From contig JAQFVV010006425.1 in assembly GCA_028023455.1 (NCBI GenBank), positions 746,001 through 810,000 of the forward strand: a stretch of DNA of 64,000 nucleotides, read 5' to 3'. Source of the stretch: Epiperipatus broadwayi. Taxonomy: Eukaryota > Onychophora > Udeonychophora > Euonychophora > Peripatidae. The notes under the pieces were generated by a model, which did not search any database, was not told where the DNA came from, and saw only the letters and a program-made list of their open reading frames with translations. Every line of letters starts with the position of its first letter. Within the stretch, counting starts at the first letter, position 1. Shown here piece by piece: positions 23,701 through 36,020 of the stretch. A program made the position numbers and the translations under genes.

Positions 23701-26559
23701 AAGTAATATTTCAAAATAAATATTCTTATTATTTTCAATAGTTCCACCAATACTGGAATTAACAATTTTATAGAGATCTTACATACCAAAAAAATTATTA
23801 AGAATGAAAATTATGTTCACATGGAACTTTTAAGGTGTGTGATCTTTTATAATCTCAGTAAGTATAAGCTTTCTACCACACAGTCATTATTAATAAAACT
23901 GTCTTCTAATAAAATTACATATTCATGAGGCATGCAACAAAAATAATGATCAATGAACAAAATATATTAAGAGCTTATTTAATGTAATATCCTAAATGAT
24001 AATATGCAATTTTTGATATACAACTTGATGTTGTATAATGTATATTGTAAAATAAATACAATTTAAAAATAAAATAGCAATTTACATACATTTTTAAAGA
24101 CAATTCTTTAACATTTAATTTATGTTTCCGGGATTTTTAGCACTTACTAATAATGAAGTAAGAAGCCTTGTGTTAATACAATACTATTTAAAATGCACAA
24201 TATATATATATCATATTTTTATTATAGTATTAAAGAATGCAGATAAATGAAATCATTAAAAACTGTTAACATTTATTATTTATTTATATCTATTGAATCA
24301 GCTATGTTATTTCGTAAATGAGAAAATAACTTTTAAATAAGAGCAAACTAAATTAAAAGTATTAACTGATGTTGAAATGCATATTGATGTACTTTTTAAA
24401 AATTATTTCTTGATATTTTTTTGTTATTTGATAATTTGATATCAAATACATATATTTAATGCAATGTAATGAACAAAACAGTTTATTAATTCCATCAATA
24501 TTGTTATTTTCTGCCTTCTTACATAAAATCCATTGTATAGCTAATATTTTGAGCATGAAAAAAAATTGATTTCAACATTAAGAAAAAAAGCATTTTAATT
24601 TATATGAATTATTATTTTTTATAATTTTATATACATATTATGATAAATAAAGCCCAAAATAGTTTTATAGATAAAACTATGGTAGACCTATTTAAAAGAA
24701 ATTTAATCAGCCATTTTTGTTATCCAATAAAAAGTGTTTCTGCTTTGCTATAGAAAACTTTTTATGATTTGTATTCTTAAAAATATTTTTTAAATAACAT
24801 TTAATTGTAGTCATATTTCTTTTTGGTTTAAAATAAATATTTACAAAAATATTGTGTCAATAACATTAAATATATAAACAAATTACTGAAAATTACAATT
24901 TTTTTTTTCAAAAATGAAATATTCATAAATTTATCAGAGGGAAAATAATGCACCAATCAGGAATTGTCACTTCCTGTTGAGATCAAAATAGGTCAGGTCT
25001 GATTTCTTTCATATGCAAATTCTATATAATTTTTTAAATGTCTATCTGGTGCTGACATCTTCAGACTTTTTATCAACTAATAATTTTAAAGTGATTTTTG
25101 CAGACTGTGCATGTTTTTTTACATTATAAATAGGGGTAAAATAATATATGTATATATAATGATCACAGCACCATCATAATGCCCAAAACAAAACAAAACA
25201 TCTTGGCATCAGTGCAACTAAAATGGAATAGGTTAATCTATTAATACATTGCAAATTAAATTTGGTGCTATGGCTCAAGATATTGAAGAATCATTATATA
25301 AAAATTTATTTTTAAAAATTCCAGTTCTCTATATAGCTTTTGAGTTTTTTTTTTTCAGGAAATAAAGTCTTACTTTTAGTATACATGCAGTTTATAAAAG
25401 AGGTAGAAAAATTCAAGAATTATTACTTATTAAAAATTTGTAAACTGATACTACAGAATAATATTTCCCTGTTGCTGATTTTCCAACAAGACACTTTTTG
25501 CACCATTAAAATAGTTGTTTGTGAATGTACTCATAGTATTCTATATTATAGATTATCAATATATAATTGCCAAAAATATGAGTGAAGACATACATAGTTC
25601 ATTATATTATATTATTAAAACAACAACTTCAAAGCAAGTCATTGAATAATAGATTATTTGAATAACTTTATATTGAATACAATGAAGAACTCAATCACTT
25701 ACTGCTTCATACAGAAATTGGATGGCTGTCAAAACATTATAGTTTGAATCAGTTTGATTAATATTTTGACTCAGTATTAGTGTTTATAGAAAATAATGAT
25801 GATGTCTTATCCAAATTAATTGATTACAAAAATGGTATAGATTATTTAACAGACTGGTTTAATAAATATAATAAAATACGTCTAGAGCACTGTAACATTT
25901 TCCTCGTTTTGGTAGACCTGGTAGGTATTCTTTTACACACTGTTAAGTGAAAGTTAATCAATCTATGAATATAGAAAATACAAATATTTTGTTCATATTT
26001 CTATAGAACATAGCTATATTTCTTGATTAACTGGCCTACAAATTATTTTGACTTACGCTAACAGCAGAATCAGCTTTTTATTTATTTTAATAAGGGCACC
26101 AGGATTTATACAAGAATCTGCTGAAATCCATCACATCACTCATTGTAAATAAAAAAGAAAATGGTTTTAAAAGAAAACTGGGTCATATTTTACCGTAACT
26201 ATAGTTATTTTCTAGATATTATTATTCCTGGAGCTTAGTCAATGAATATTGGCAAAGGTAAATTATACTTTCAAATCTTAATAAACTAATAATAAATTTA
26301 ATAATAATCATCAATAATGCACACGGAAAAGTTGGTATTAGAAATAAATAATTTATTCTAACAAATTGAAATGTTTAAAGAGAAAATACTAATTAATTGA
26401 AAAGCACTCATACTAATTCAGATATAATTCAATTAATTAAACAGTTAAACAATTAAACTTCTTAGGTAAACAAATTTCTTCTTAAATAATAAATTTAATG
26501 TCTCTATCAGGATCCTATTATAAGATTATTGAAAAATGTTTTGCAAATGCTTCATTTTG
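23701..26559. other. AT-rich stretch, nothing recognised
   Basis: The open frame at 25340-25585 has no recognisable domain. No repeat copy identified. Confidence 0.4.
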
Positions 26560-26945
26560 TCACAATCAGGAATAGTTAGTCTTAACTTACCGGTAAGTTT
26601 AGTGAGTTTACAAAAATTGTAGATTACTATGGATAGTTTTCTTTTGTGGGAGAATGAGCTCGGCCATCAGTTATAAGTTGATCTCGATCTATCGTAATGG
26701 TTGGTCACGAAAGCTTTTGTGGTGTCCGTCTTCAGGAACAATGTCAGCAAAAGCCTCAGTCCAGTCCAACATGCAGAATTATTTCAGTGTAGAATGGTCC
26801 TGGATATATTTTGTTATCCAGGACCAACCAAATAAAAACAGACAAGACAAGACCCAGATCAAACTGGTTTCTTTGTTTTTATACTCGAGGTCCAGTTTTC
26901 AGACTTCTGTGCATACCTTTTGTTTTTGACGAAAATACACATTGA
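26560..26945. repeat. GC-richer island with a strong hairpin, unclassified repeat
   Basis: This block is visibly richer in G+C than its surroundings. At 26795-26826 it holds a perfect 12-bp inverted repeat, TGGTCCTGGATA with an 8-base loop. On the minus strand CCTGAAGACGGACACC (near 26753) resembles the CTGAAGA-type stem-loop at the ends of Penelope-like elements, but no GAAA or pairing stem I follows. The plus-strand frame 26654-26929 (91 codons) shows no domain. Probably an insertion of unknown class. Confidence 0.4.
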
Positions 26946-27250
26946 GAATCTTGTGCATTCTTTTATATTTTTCAGCTACAAAGTCTTTATTTTTTTAGCA
27001 TAATTCTGCCATATTTAATTAGCTAAAAAGATTTTTCTTTTAGCTTATCTTGATTAGTAATTTGTGTGTCTTTTGTTCTTTCCAATTTTTACTTTTATTT
27101 TCAATTAGATAAAAAAAATTGGACGAAAAGTGTAACTTTCATTGTACATTTAAAAAAAATAAATTATACAAACTAAAAAAAAAATTAATTGTGACTTTTT
27201 AATAAGATTGCTAAATTTACTTTTTCTTAGCTTTAACCAAATGCCAATAT
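26946..27250. other. AT-rich stretch upstream of the TATA box
   Basis: Nothing recognised. Confidence 0.4.
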
Positions 27251-27260
27251 ATTTGTACCA

Positions 27261-27270
27261 TATATAAATA
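27261..27270 (+). promoter_or_regulatory. TATA box candidate
   Basis: TATATAAATA lies 51 bp before the ATG at 27312, which would place a start site around 27290-27300 and give a very short 5' leader. TATA-like words are frequent in DNA this AT-rich, so the position relative to the ORF is the only support. Confidence 0.3.
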
Positions 27271-27311
27271 AATGGCACAGCACTAATATATTAATTGTGT
27301 ATTTAGTCAAA

Positions 27312-27464
27312 ATGAACATTGGTGTGTTTATGTTTGTACTAACTTTTTCTGTACACACAAAATGTAGAATTCAGAGAATTCAGCCATTTCCAAATTTATC
27401 AACTTTAGAAAAACATATTGATGATTTGCAATTAGTACTTGGAAAATCTCCATTCTGTCTTTAA
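27312..27464 (+). CDS. Possible short secreted peptide or signal-peptide exon, 50 codons
   Basis: I do not recognise this peptide. It starts MNIGVFMFVLTFSVHTKC, a Met followed by an uninterrupted hydrophobic stretch of about 12 residues and then small/polar residues, which looks like a secretory signal. The rest is a hydrophilic segment with FPNLSTLEKHIDDLQL and two Cys (residues 18 and 49). It lies behind a TATA box. It could be a stand-alone small peptide gene, a first coding exon spliced onward, or chance. No paralogue is visible in the window. Coding status is unproven. Confidence 0.3.
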   Translation: MNIGVFMFVLTFSVHTKCRIQRIQPFPNLSTLEKHIDDLQLVLGKSPFCL

Positions 27465-28884
27465 TCAATAATTAGATTATTTGGAATCTTTTTCAAATAC
27501 AAACAGAAGAATATCCACAATTACAAATATGTTTATATTGTAATTTTCATGCCTGAGTTTACAGGTATGACTTTTATATGAGTATTTTTTATTATATATT
27601 AAAGAATATTAAAAGTCATGTATAAATAAATTATAAAGTTGTTTGAAAGTGATAATAATAATTGTTAAAAGTAAAGGGTAGTGATCAGGAAATATAATTC
27701 AATCTGCACCAAGACTTATTTTTTATGTAGGTTCAATTTGATCATTATCTGTGACACTTATAGATTTCTAAATTAAAAATAAAATGTTTTAGTCACTCCA
27801 CCATGTACATGGTTACCCATTAGTTATTTTTATTCCCCGAAACAAAAATTAATTTTTATATATTGTGTTTTCTATATTATTGTTAATTTTATTAATATCT
27901 ATTGTAAAAAGGTGGTTACCATTACAATATATATATATATATTATAATGAGCATTTTCACTGTTATATGATAAAAATAAAATATTTTTGAGTTATTCCAT
28001 ATATTAAATTTTTCTTAAATTGTCAGATGTTTGGATGAAATCTTTATAGTTATTCATTATAGACATATTCTTACAAAGTTGAACATGATTTTATCTGAAA
28101 TGTTAGCAATCTATGCAAAAAACTAATATACAATAAGATCAAAAAAGTTATATATATATATATGTATGTGCGTGTGTGTAAAACGAATGACAAATTAAGA
28201 ATTTAAATTTAAAGACAACTATCAATAATATATTTTCTGCTGCAAAAGAAGATTTCAAACTTTATCCTGGATTATGGACTATAGTAGTTTTTAATTATAT
28301 TTTCCTCATCATATTTATTAGAATGTGGGTTCAGTTCAGTCAGAAATGTGTTAATTAGAAAAAGAAACTAACTAAAAATAAGTAATCGTGGTAATTTAAG
28401 GCTTCTGGTGATAAAAATAAATGATTAACAGCCATTAGATTCATTTTTCTCATTAGAATTATTTTAAATGTTCTTCATAATATTTTTTCTTTTAATATTA
28501 TCCTCTATTATCTTATTTTTATATGTAATGTGAATGGTACTATAGTTGATTTTAAAACATATAATTTCAAGCGTCAATTATCTATTTACAACATCTTTAT
28601 TTATTAATACTATAGGAATTAGGTAAAAATATAGATATATATATTAAAAAAAAACATAAATTTATCATTGCTTCTTTTTATTTATTTTAATTTAAAATGT
28701 AGATTCCCAGGGATACTGGGTATTTTTTTTTCTGAAAAAGAGCCAATAGGTCAAATGAGTTTGGAACCTCTGGTATAAATCAATGATAATTATACTATAA
28801 TTAAAAAATAATAAAAAATATATATTAAAAGCAATGGAGATTAATAAATTTCTGTTTGTATAGCTTGACTTTTTTTTTTTTTAC
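27465..28884. other. AT-rich stretch, nothing recognised
   Basis: Short (TA)n runs at 27931-27945 and 28151-28164. No supported gene. Confidence 0.4.
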
Positions 28885-28898
28885 AAATTAAAAATTCT

Positions 28899-29006
28899 GT
28901 CAAGCGTTGTTAGCCAAGAGGTCATCGCAGCTGCCTTGCAAGCAAGTAGTTGGTTGCAGACGGTTGTGGGTTCGCGTACCGGCCGATGCTATGACATATG
29001 AAAAAA
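28899..29006 (+). mobile_element. Short tRNA-like SINE, copy B
   Basis: Begins GTCAAGCG and contains an A-box-like TAGCCAAGAGG, an anticodon-loop-like CTTGCAA, an extended variable region, B box GGGTTCGCGTACC and the common end CCGATGCTATGACATATG followed by nine A. It is flanked by a perfect 14-bp duplication AAATTAAAAATTCT (28885-28898 and 29007-29020), direct evidence of retroposition. Confidence 0.85.
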
Positions 29007-29020
29007 AAATTAAAAATTCT

Positions 29021-29399
29021 AGTAATTGAAACCGTTTCAGACAGAAAATTACTTTGTTTTAAAGATTTATCAAATAAAAAGCTATCGTAAATCATTTTTT
29101 AATACTTTCTAGATATGTAAAATTAGTCAAAATCTTAATGAAGTTCAAACTTTTGACCAGAGCTTATAGTTGGCAAAAAAAATTAAATTAATAAAGAATT
29201 AATGTTTACTTTTGCTTAAAATAATAATATTAATGATGATAAAATAGCTCTTTTATTTTAATCAATTAACTGTGGATAAAAATCACAATAATAAAAGTAC
29301 ACAAATAACACTGTTTAAAAAAATACATTTTTTAATAACAAATTTCTTTATTTTTATTATTAAAAAGAAGTAAAAATTATATTGAGAAATAATATATAA
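29021..29399. other. AT-rich stretch, nothing recognised
   Basis: No supported feature. Confidence 0.4.
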
Positions 29400-29710
29400 G
29401 GGATTCGAACTCTGACCACACAACCCTCAACTCTCTATGCCATCTCATATTGCTGACCCACCTGATCATACACATGTTGAAAAGATAAATAGTCACCAAT
29501 ATAAGTATTTTATGCTAAACCAGCAATCATCAGTTGGTCCAGATTACTATCTCCACACATATATACAATCAGTGCTCAGCTTTATATTAAGATAGCCAAT
29601 CTTCATACTTTAATGGACAGGCTTCAAACTATTCCAACCCACAACTCTTCAGCCATCCATTTCATTGAAAATCTAATGATGGAATGTTCAAAACCCACGT
29701 TAGTGCCAAG
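29400..29710 (-). mobile_element. Ribozyme-bearing SINE, minus-strand copy 3
   Basis: Longest copy of the family, colinear in reverse with 7230-7550. It has a perfect B box GTTCGAATCC (29410-29401). The hammerhead (29538-29495 on the minus strand) keeps CUGAUGA, the stem I pair ACCAA/UUGGU, stem II UGCU/AGCA and a 3-bp stem III, but the GAAA element reads AAAA. G12, a catalytic base, is therefore lost. Spans the upstream segment to about 29710. Confidence 0.7.
29495..29538 (-). ncRNA. Hammerhead ribozyme motif with G12 lost
   Basis: On the minus strand: ACCAA (29538-29534), CUGAUGA (29533-29527), stem II region (29526-29512), AAAA instead of GAAA (29511-29508), UACUUAUA (29507-29500) and UUGGU (29499-29495). 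Architecture is intact, but G12 acts as the general base in hammerheads, so cleavage should be abolished. Confidence 0.65.
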
Positions 29711-30381
29711 GATTTATAAATAGGTTTTCAATACTTGAGAAAATATTAATGATTATAAGAAATGTATTTTACATCATTTTATCTTTATGAACATAAATAA
29801 AAATTTCCCATCTGATTGTGTAAAATGTTTGCTACATTTAGAGCAATTCTTATTACTACTTTATTAAAATTAAGTGGCTCCAATTTATACCAAACAAATG
29901 ACCGGTGCAAAGTAAAATCAATCCAAGCTGGGACCCTCAATCAAGAAATGCCATTCTGGTTCTATATTAAAAGATAGTTGTTAAAGTTTAATGTATGCAT
30001 CCATGAATATTGATATTTAGTATAAAAATTATTTTTATTATGAAAAAAAGATAAAGTTAATGTCATTTTAACTATTAATGAAGAATTCATTGTTTTTCAT
30101 TTTTTCTACTGATTGCAAAACACTTATTTTATGTATTAAGACTGATTGAAACTTCTTGTCACTTTAATTAAAGAAATATAACTTCTTACTTACCAATTAA
30201 TTTTTAAAAAAATCCTAGATTGTTTGGCTATGGTCTGGATAATTACCAGATATCTGATATTTCCAATCTTCAATAAGACTCAAACTTCAATTTATGATGG
30301 TGGCAGATAAATACACTACCACTAGACTACAAAGACTCTTAAAAATTATTATTAATAGTCAAGATTATTTAAAATTACTAG
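29711..30381. other. AT-rich stretch, nothing recognised
   Basis: No supported feature. Confidence 0.4.
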
Positions 30382-30720
30382 TATCATCATCATCAACAAC
30401 CATTATCAATCCACTGCAGGATGAAGGTATCTTCAAGTTCAATCGATCTTCTCCAATCTTTAGCTTCTCTTCTCCACATTATCCCAGTACACTTTCTTAT
30501 TTCATTCATCCATCTCACATGTGGCCTCTTTCTGGGTCTTTTACAATCTCTTGGAATTCAGTTTACAATTTTAATTGTCCATCTATTATCATCTCTTCTA
30601 GCAATATGTCCAGCCCACCTCCACTTCCGTCTTAATTTTTTCAATGAGGTCAGTAACACCTGTTTGTTCTCTTACCCATATATTGCGTTTTCGATTTCTT
30701 CCTAGTTACTCCCAACATCA
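30382..30720 (-). mobile_element. RTE-clade LINE relic, C-terminal end and 3' tail
   Basis: On the minus strand this encodes the characteristic RTE C-terminus in pieces: GHIARRDDNRWTIKIV, then IPRDCKRPRKRPHVRWMNEI and CTGIMWRREA. It ends toward lower coordinates with a (GAT)n tail (30400-30382). The best-preserved RTE fragment in the window. The plus-strand open frames here (30294-30635 and 30421-30705) are antisense shadows of it. 5'-truncated, as is usual for LINE copies. Confidence 0.8.
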
Positions 30721-32399
30721 CTGGCATATAAAGATATAATTTACTATGTAATGAAGAAATTGAAAAAAAAATATGATACCACATTTAAGAGGGGGAAAAT
30801 GGTAATTAGGTTTTTAAAAAAAAATGTTTGAAATATTAACTTTTTTCAGCAGATAAACTTTGATGATGTATAAATGACCTTTGACATCTTTATAAACTAA
30901 TGAAAGTGAGTAAGTAAATATGTCCCACTAGTTTTTATCTGCCACTCAGGCATTATCTAGGCAATCAATATTGTGACAGCGTTTGCCCATATTGAACTGT
31001 TTTTTCTCTTAATTGTCCTAATCTGATTTTAAAAAAATAACACTGTCATTACATTCAGAATCCTTTAGCTTTTTATAACTTCAGATAAATAATATATATA
31101 TAACAGTTTTAAATATATAATAATTAAAATAGAGAAACTTTTTTTTTAAACTTTTAAATGAAATACTAAACTATATATAAAAATAAAGCAAACATTTTTA
31201 AATTGTCCACTCTAGGTCAAACCTATCATAGAGATACAATGAAAGTAAAGTGAATTATTAACCAATATTAAATAATGAGAATTTGAATTGTCGTCCATCT
31301 TTGTTATAGACAACTAAAATATTTGGATACCCATTTACTAACCAATATTGGAAGATTAGCTTGGTTAAGGAATTAGCAATTTGGAAAAAAAATAGTTTCC
31401 AGCCTGAATAAAATGTGAAAAAAAAAAATCCGCCTGGATTTAAATAGAAATCTGAAAATAACGATATCACTTTAGTATGAGATCCTTACATTGATGTGTA
31501 TATATATCAATTTTTATTTATGATTTAATTTTTAATCTGTATAAGATCAATAAATGTAAATGGTATTAAATGGCAAGTTTATTTTTTATAAGATTTGATT
31601 ATTGTTAACAGATTAAACTCTTTACTTGGTCGGATAATCGATGTTATTTGTTCATTTTGTCAATAAATGTATTCAGTTTGAAATTGATATCAACGCCGAC
31701 TAGGCAGATGGCGCTAATCTTTTATAAAAATCAATTTAATGACTGCATTATTGAAATAAAACCATCTGAAGGAAAACATATTTCATGCAATCGTTTTTGA
31801 AACTTATTTTCTGATAATATCAAATAATTTTAAAAAATATATAATAAATATTTCGAGTTTATAAATGTAATTAAGCATCTTTCGTAGTAGCACGCATGCT
31901 CAAAAAAATAAGATCGTCATATTCTGCCGTTAATGAATGTTGGGGAGGGGAATCCTTTCATAACTAAGTCTGATTTATTAATCTGGATGAATGAGTGCGT
32001 TTTGTTTCTTATTTTCAGAAAGAGTTTAATTAATAAATGTGCAACTATCGCCAGAATTTCTATTTTTATTGCTAAAATTTATTTTAAATAAACACTATTT
32101 TATTACAATTATTGCATCGAAATTGTAATTAAAAAAAAATAGATTAATTTATTTTGATTATCAGTTAATAACTTAATGAAAGTGTTTTTAGTATTACATC
32201 ACTAATATTTTAGGTATGCGTGAATTTAAATGCTGAAGCTCAAAATTAATTCAAGCAAAGTTTTTTTAAAAACTTTATCCAGTCCTATGACTGTTTATAT
32301 TATAAATTAATTACACGGACGATCATGAGACATTTAAGTATCTTAATGAAAGACTACATTTAAAATTTCTACTAATGTGTGACCAAAATCTTTATTTTT
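30721..32399. other. AT-rich stretch, nothing firmly recognised
   Basis: A locally GC-richer spot (31690-31715) contains AGATGGCGC (31706-31714), the core of the insect CTCF consensus. A single short match cannot establish a site. The minus frame 31258-31470 has no domain. Confidence 0.35.
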
Positions 32400-32475
32400 T
32401 ACTTCTTCCTCAATTGGGGAACGAACCCGGAACTAGCTACTCATTATTTGGGATTAATTGCTCAGAGGAGTTATA
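32400..32475 (-). repeat. Possible tRNA-derived SINE remnant
   Basis: On the minus strand CCGGGTTCGTTCCCC (about 32430-32415) fits a B box, and the 50 bp upstream could be a decayed tRNA body. No A box, tail or target duplication can be shown. Confidence 0.35.
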
Positions 32476-32919
32476 TGATATACTTTGATTTAGGGAAATC
32501 AACTTTAAATTAATATATAGTCTATTGTATCTTTTCTATTTTTGAATAATTGGATTTTTTTTTTAAAAAAAAAAAAAACTTTTCTATTAACTATACATAT
32601 ACAGATACTTTTTTTTTATCTCTTAAACATCTTTCAAGAGAAAATATTTACAAAACAGAAATTTGACTTTTAGATATCAAATACTACATGACTTCACATT
32701 CAGTAAGATAGCTATATATTCTCTCACAACACCTGCGCTTGTTTAGTAATGTTCAGAAGGAAAAAAAAACAATTAATAAAAACAAAATACTAATTTTTAA
32801 ATTCAATGTACAACTTTTGACATCTGGATTGCAAAATATACCAAGAAAGGGGTTACAGCAATACATATACTATAATCAAACTTATTTGAAATTCTTGAAT
32901 TTAACTTTATAGTTTTCGA
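32476..32919. other. AT-rich stretch, nothing recognised
   Basis: No supported feature. Confidence 0.4.
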
Positions 32920-33215
32920 ACTGTTATTAGTCCACTGCAAGATAAGATTACTTTAATTCTAAATTCAGTTTTTTCAATACATATTTTTTTCTTCTACACA
33001 TCATTTCGGAAAATGTCCTTACAATTTCTCTTTAGATCTTTTACAATCTCTTGGAACCCAGTTTAAAACTTCACCTAAACATTTATTATACTATCTTTTT
33101 GCAACATATTCAAATTAATTCTATTTCATCCCCTGAGATTCTTCCAGTGATTATAATATTTGTTTGATCTGTGACAAATATACCTTATTTCAGATAACTC
33201 CTAGTTACTATTTTT
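32920..33215 (-). mobile_element. RTE relic fragment, C-terminal end
   Basis: Diverged parallel of 30400-30715: the tail-side words (ATTAGTCCACTGCAAGATAAG near 32928) and TCTTTTACAATCTCTTGGAA (near 33037) align in order with 30410-30420 and 30535-30555. Reading frames are lost. Confidence 0.65.
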
Positions 33216-33300
33216 TAACATATATATGTTCATACCATATTGCTTTTTGTTTGTTTCATATTTATATATAAAAATTGGCAAAACACGTATTAAAACTTTT

Positions 33301-33377
33301 CCATTAGCACAGCTGTCTTACAAGCAGTTTCCCGGGGTTCGCTTCCTGGCCGATGCTTTGACACATAAAAAAAAAAA
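33301..33377 (+). mobile_element. Short tRNA-like SINE, copy C (5'-truncated)
   Basis: Contains the second half of the tRNA-like body: CTTACAAGCAG, B box GGGTTCGCTTCC, CCGATGC, then TTGACACAT and an A run. The A-box half is missing or unrecognisable, as expected for a 5' truncation. Confidence 0.7.
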
Positions 33378-33944
33378 TTTCCGTTTCAAATACATGGGAA
33401 TATTTTTTTTCTTTAATATTAGATTATTTTTACCACAAGCACTCCCATACAAGTTTAATTCAGTGATTATTTTAGTCGATTGTGATTTTATTTATATTAA
33501 TAATATTTCCAAAATATTTATAGTTACTGAATGAAAATTTTCTCGGAGTAGTATACCATTTCCAACTATATCTAAACTACAACTGAAATGTCACATAATT
33601 AGTAATTAATATACCTATGAATGACTGATGGTGTCTATATGAATTATTGATAGTGGAATATATATGTGAATGTAATACAATCTAGAAATTAGAGATTTGT
33701 AGTAATCTCTATTATTACTCTATATTGTTATACTAAATTGGTTATTATATAAAAGAAAAATGTTAATTATCATGACATCTAAGTGATATTATCCATGTTA
33801 TAACAATTGTTTTTGGAAATGGTTTAAGAACAATCATTTTTGGTATAATATGTCAGGAACCATGGTTATTATGAACAACTTCCTTGATTGTTTACCACAA
33901 TTGTCACAATCCAGCACATCTTTTAAATGTAACTATAAAATTCA
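33378..33944. other. AT-rich stretch, nothing recognised
   Basis: No supported feature. Confidence 0.4.
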
Positions 33945-36020
33945 ACATTATCATAATCATTTTCAAATATTACTGATACAGGATTAAAATATTTCCATGT
34001 TTAATCCAATTTCTTTGATCCATAGCATCTCTGTCCTGCACCCTACTTACAATAGTCCTTATTTCATCCATTCATCTCACAAGTGGTTGTTTTCCAGGTC
34101 TTGTACAATTTTTCTGAGATGTCATTTAAAATTTCATCTTTCTATCTATTATCATCACTTCTAGAAATATGCATAACCTAGCTCTATTTCTGTTTCTTAA
34201 TTCTTCCCATGATATTAATGATGTGGGTTTGTTCTTTTAACCATGTGTTTCATCTTTTATTTATTTATGTTACTCTTAAAATTAATCTCTCCATACATCA
34301 TAGATTAGTCTAAGGTCTTTGTATTATTTTTGTTAAATGTCTATGTCTGGGATATAAGTAAAAAATAATAACGGATAAAATGGTTATTTTAAAATCTCTC
34401 CTTTTCAAATATATAAGTATATTTCTTTTTAATATTAATTTTATTTGTACTGAAAGCACATTAACCAAGTTTAATTCAGCAATTAATTCCATCCATTATG
34501 TTTTCATCTGTATTAATAATTAGATGCACACATTTATGATTGTTATTTTCTTCTAATTCATTATTATTAGTCTTTATTTTCTTCTTCTAAAAATGCATTG
34601 GCCAATACTTTACTGTTTTTAGAATTTATCTTTAGTTATGTTTTCTTACTTTCACCCAATAATATTTGTAGCATTTCCTGATACCCTGAAACATTATTTG
34701 AAGAAAAAAATGCAATCATGTCATATGCAAAACCTAGATGATTTAAATAATCTCAATTTATTTTTACTCCTTTAGATTCCTATTTTAACTCATAAAATTG
34801 ACACAAAATGTTTTGGAGATATGGAATTACTTTATTTTACATCCTTTTCAATCTTATTTTCTTTAGTATTTCAATATGTCTAATTCTTTTAATTGTTAAA
34901 CTTGCTAGGATTTCCATGTAATCTAATTACTATTGTTGCAGTTTAATAAATATTCTTCAAAAAATAACATTATACTGATTTTGTTTCTTGATGACCCAGA
35001 ACATTAATAACCATGGAAATGCATGTACAATCAAATGCCTTTTTTTTTAATCTACAAGTCCAAGGTATAGTGACTTCTCATATTTATTAGTCTTATTTAT
35101 AACTTCACTCAATATTTCAGTGTTATTCACTATGCTAAGAATAACTTTTAAATTCAGGTTGTTATTTTGGTTGATTAAGTCCTAGGTTCATTGTAAATAG
35201 TTATGGTTATCTTCATAAAAGTTTTGTTCATAACTGGTAGAATGGGTCTGTAATTCGCTTTCTTCTTCTTTTTTAATTATTAAATATCAATATTGCTACT
35301 GCATTCTTTCAATTATTTTGTATCTAATTCCCATTTAGTCATCTGCTGTATAGTTTTGCAAACAATTTTTTTTATTTCTTCATCTGCTTTTGTTTTACAA
35401 TATCAATATTAACTGCATCATTTGCTGGTGTTTTCCGGGCTACAAAAATTTAAGTATATGTTTCAGTTATTCATTTAAAATGATGGGTAATTCAGGAAGT
35501 GTAATAACTGCAGAAGATACTTTACAGTTCTTTATTACTATATAAATTATTATAGACCTTTTTCACACACTTCATGATGTTATCTTACTATTCAATATTA
35601 GTTCCATTATTTTTTATTGCAATAACAAATTTCCTTACAATACCAAGTTGTTGTTTTACACTTGTGAGACATATATTCTCTTTTATGACTTTCCTTGCCA
35701 ACACACTATTATATATTTGTCATATCATTATTAATTCTTTTATTGCACTATTTTACAAAACTCTAGGTATTACATTTTTATTGATTTTTTTTTTTTTAAT
35801 TTTCAGAATTTTTTTTCTTTCATATATTACCTTGTCTTAGTAAAATATTTACTGGGAAGTTGTTTTAATATTAATATCATCTATGTTCATTATCACTTTT
35901 TGATAAAGCTTTCTTACAAACCACTATTGGCAGTTTTGATTACCCCAAGAACATCTATTTATATTTCCAAATCAAGTTCTTTTTTATATCAGCTATCTAT
36001 TTTGCTGTGTGGGAGTGACA
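33945..36020 (-). mobile_element. RTE-clade LINE relic, about 2 kb (RT to 3' end)
   Basis: On the minus strand the RT motifs occur in the correct order: a QP...FK segment and LYLGLVD with KKAFDCT (motif A, about 35115-35040), SISPKHF (motif B, about 34830-34805), GFAYDMIAFF (motif C with FADD decayed to FAYD, about 34735-34705), then LKINSKNSKV (about 34645). The C-terminal segment aligns with the fragment at 30382-30720 and ends near 33945. Many stops and shifts. 5'-truncated near 36020, endonuclease not seen. Confidence 0.7.

Noticed and set aside
26730-26760. CTGAAGACGGACACC on the minus strand as a fourth hammerhead
   Set aside because: GAAA reads AAAA, the possible cleavage triplet ends in G and stem I does not pair; kept only as an unclassified island.
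30294-30705. Overlapping plus-strand frames of 113 and 94 codons
   Set aside because: Antisense to the RTE C-terminal fragment; the minus-strand reading is the meaningful one.
35574-35840. 88-codon hydrophobic plus frame as a membrane protein
   Set aside because: Lies antisense to an RTE relic and has the Phe/Ile/Leu composition of T-rich noise.
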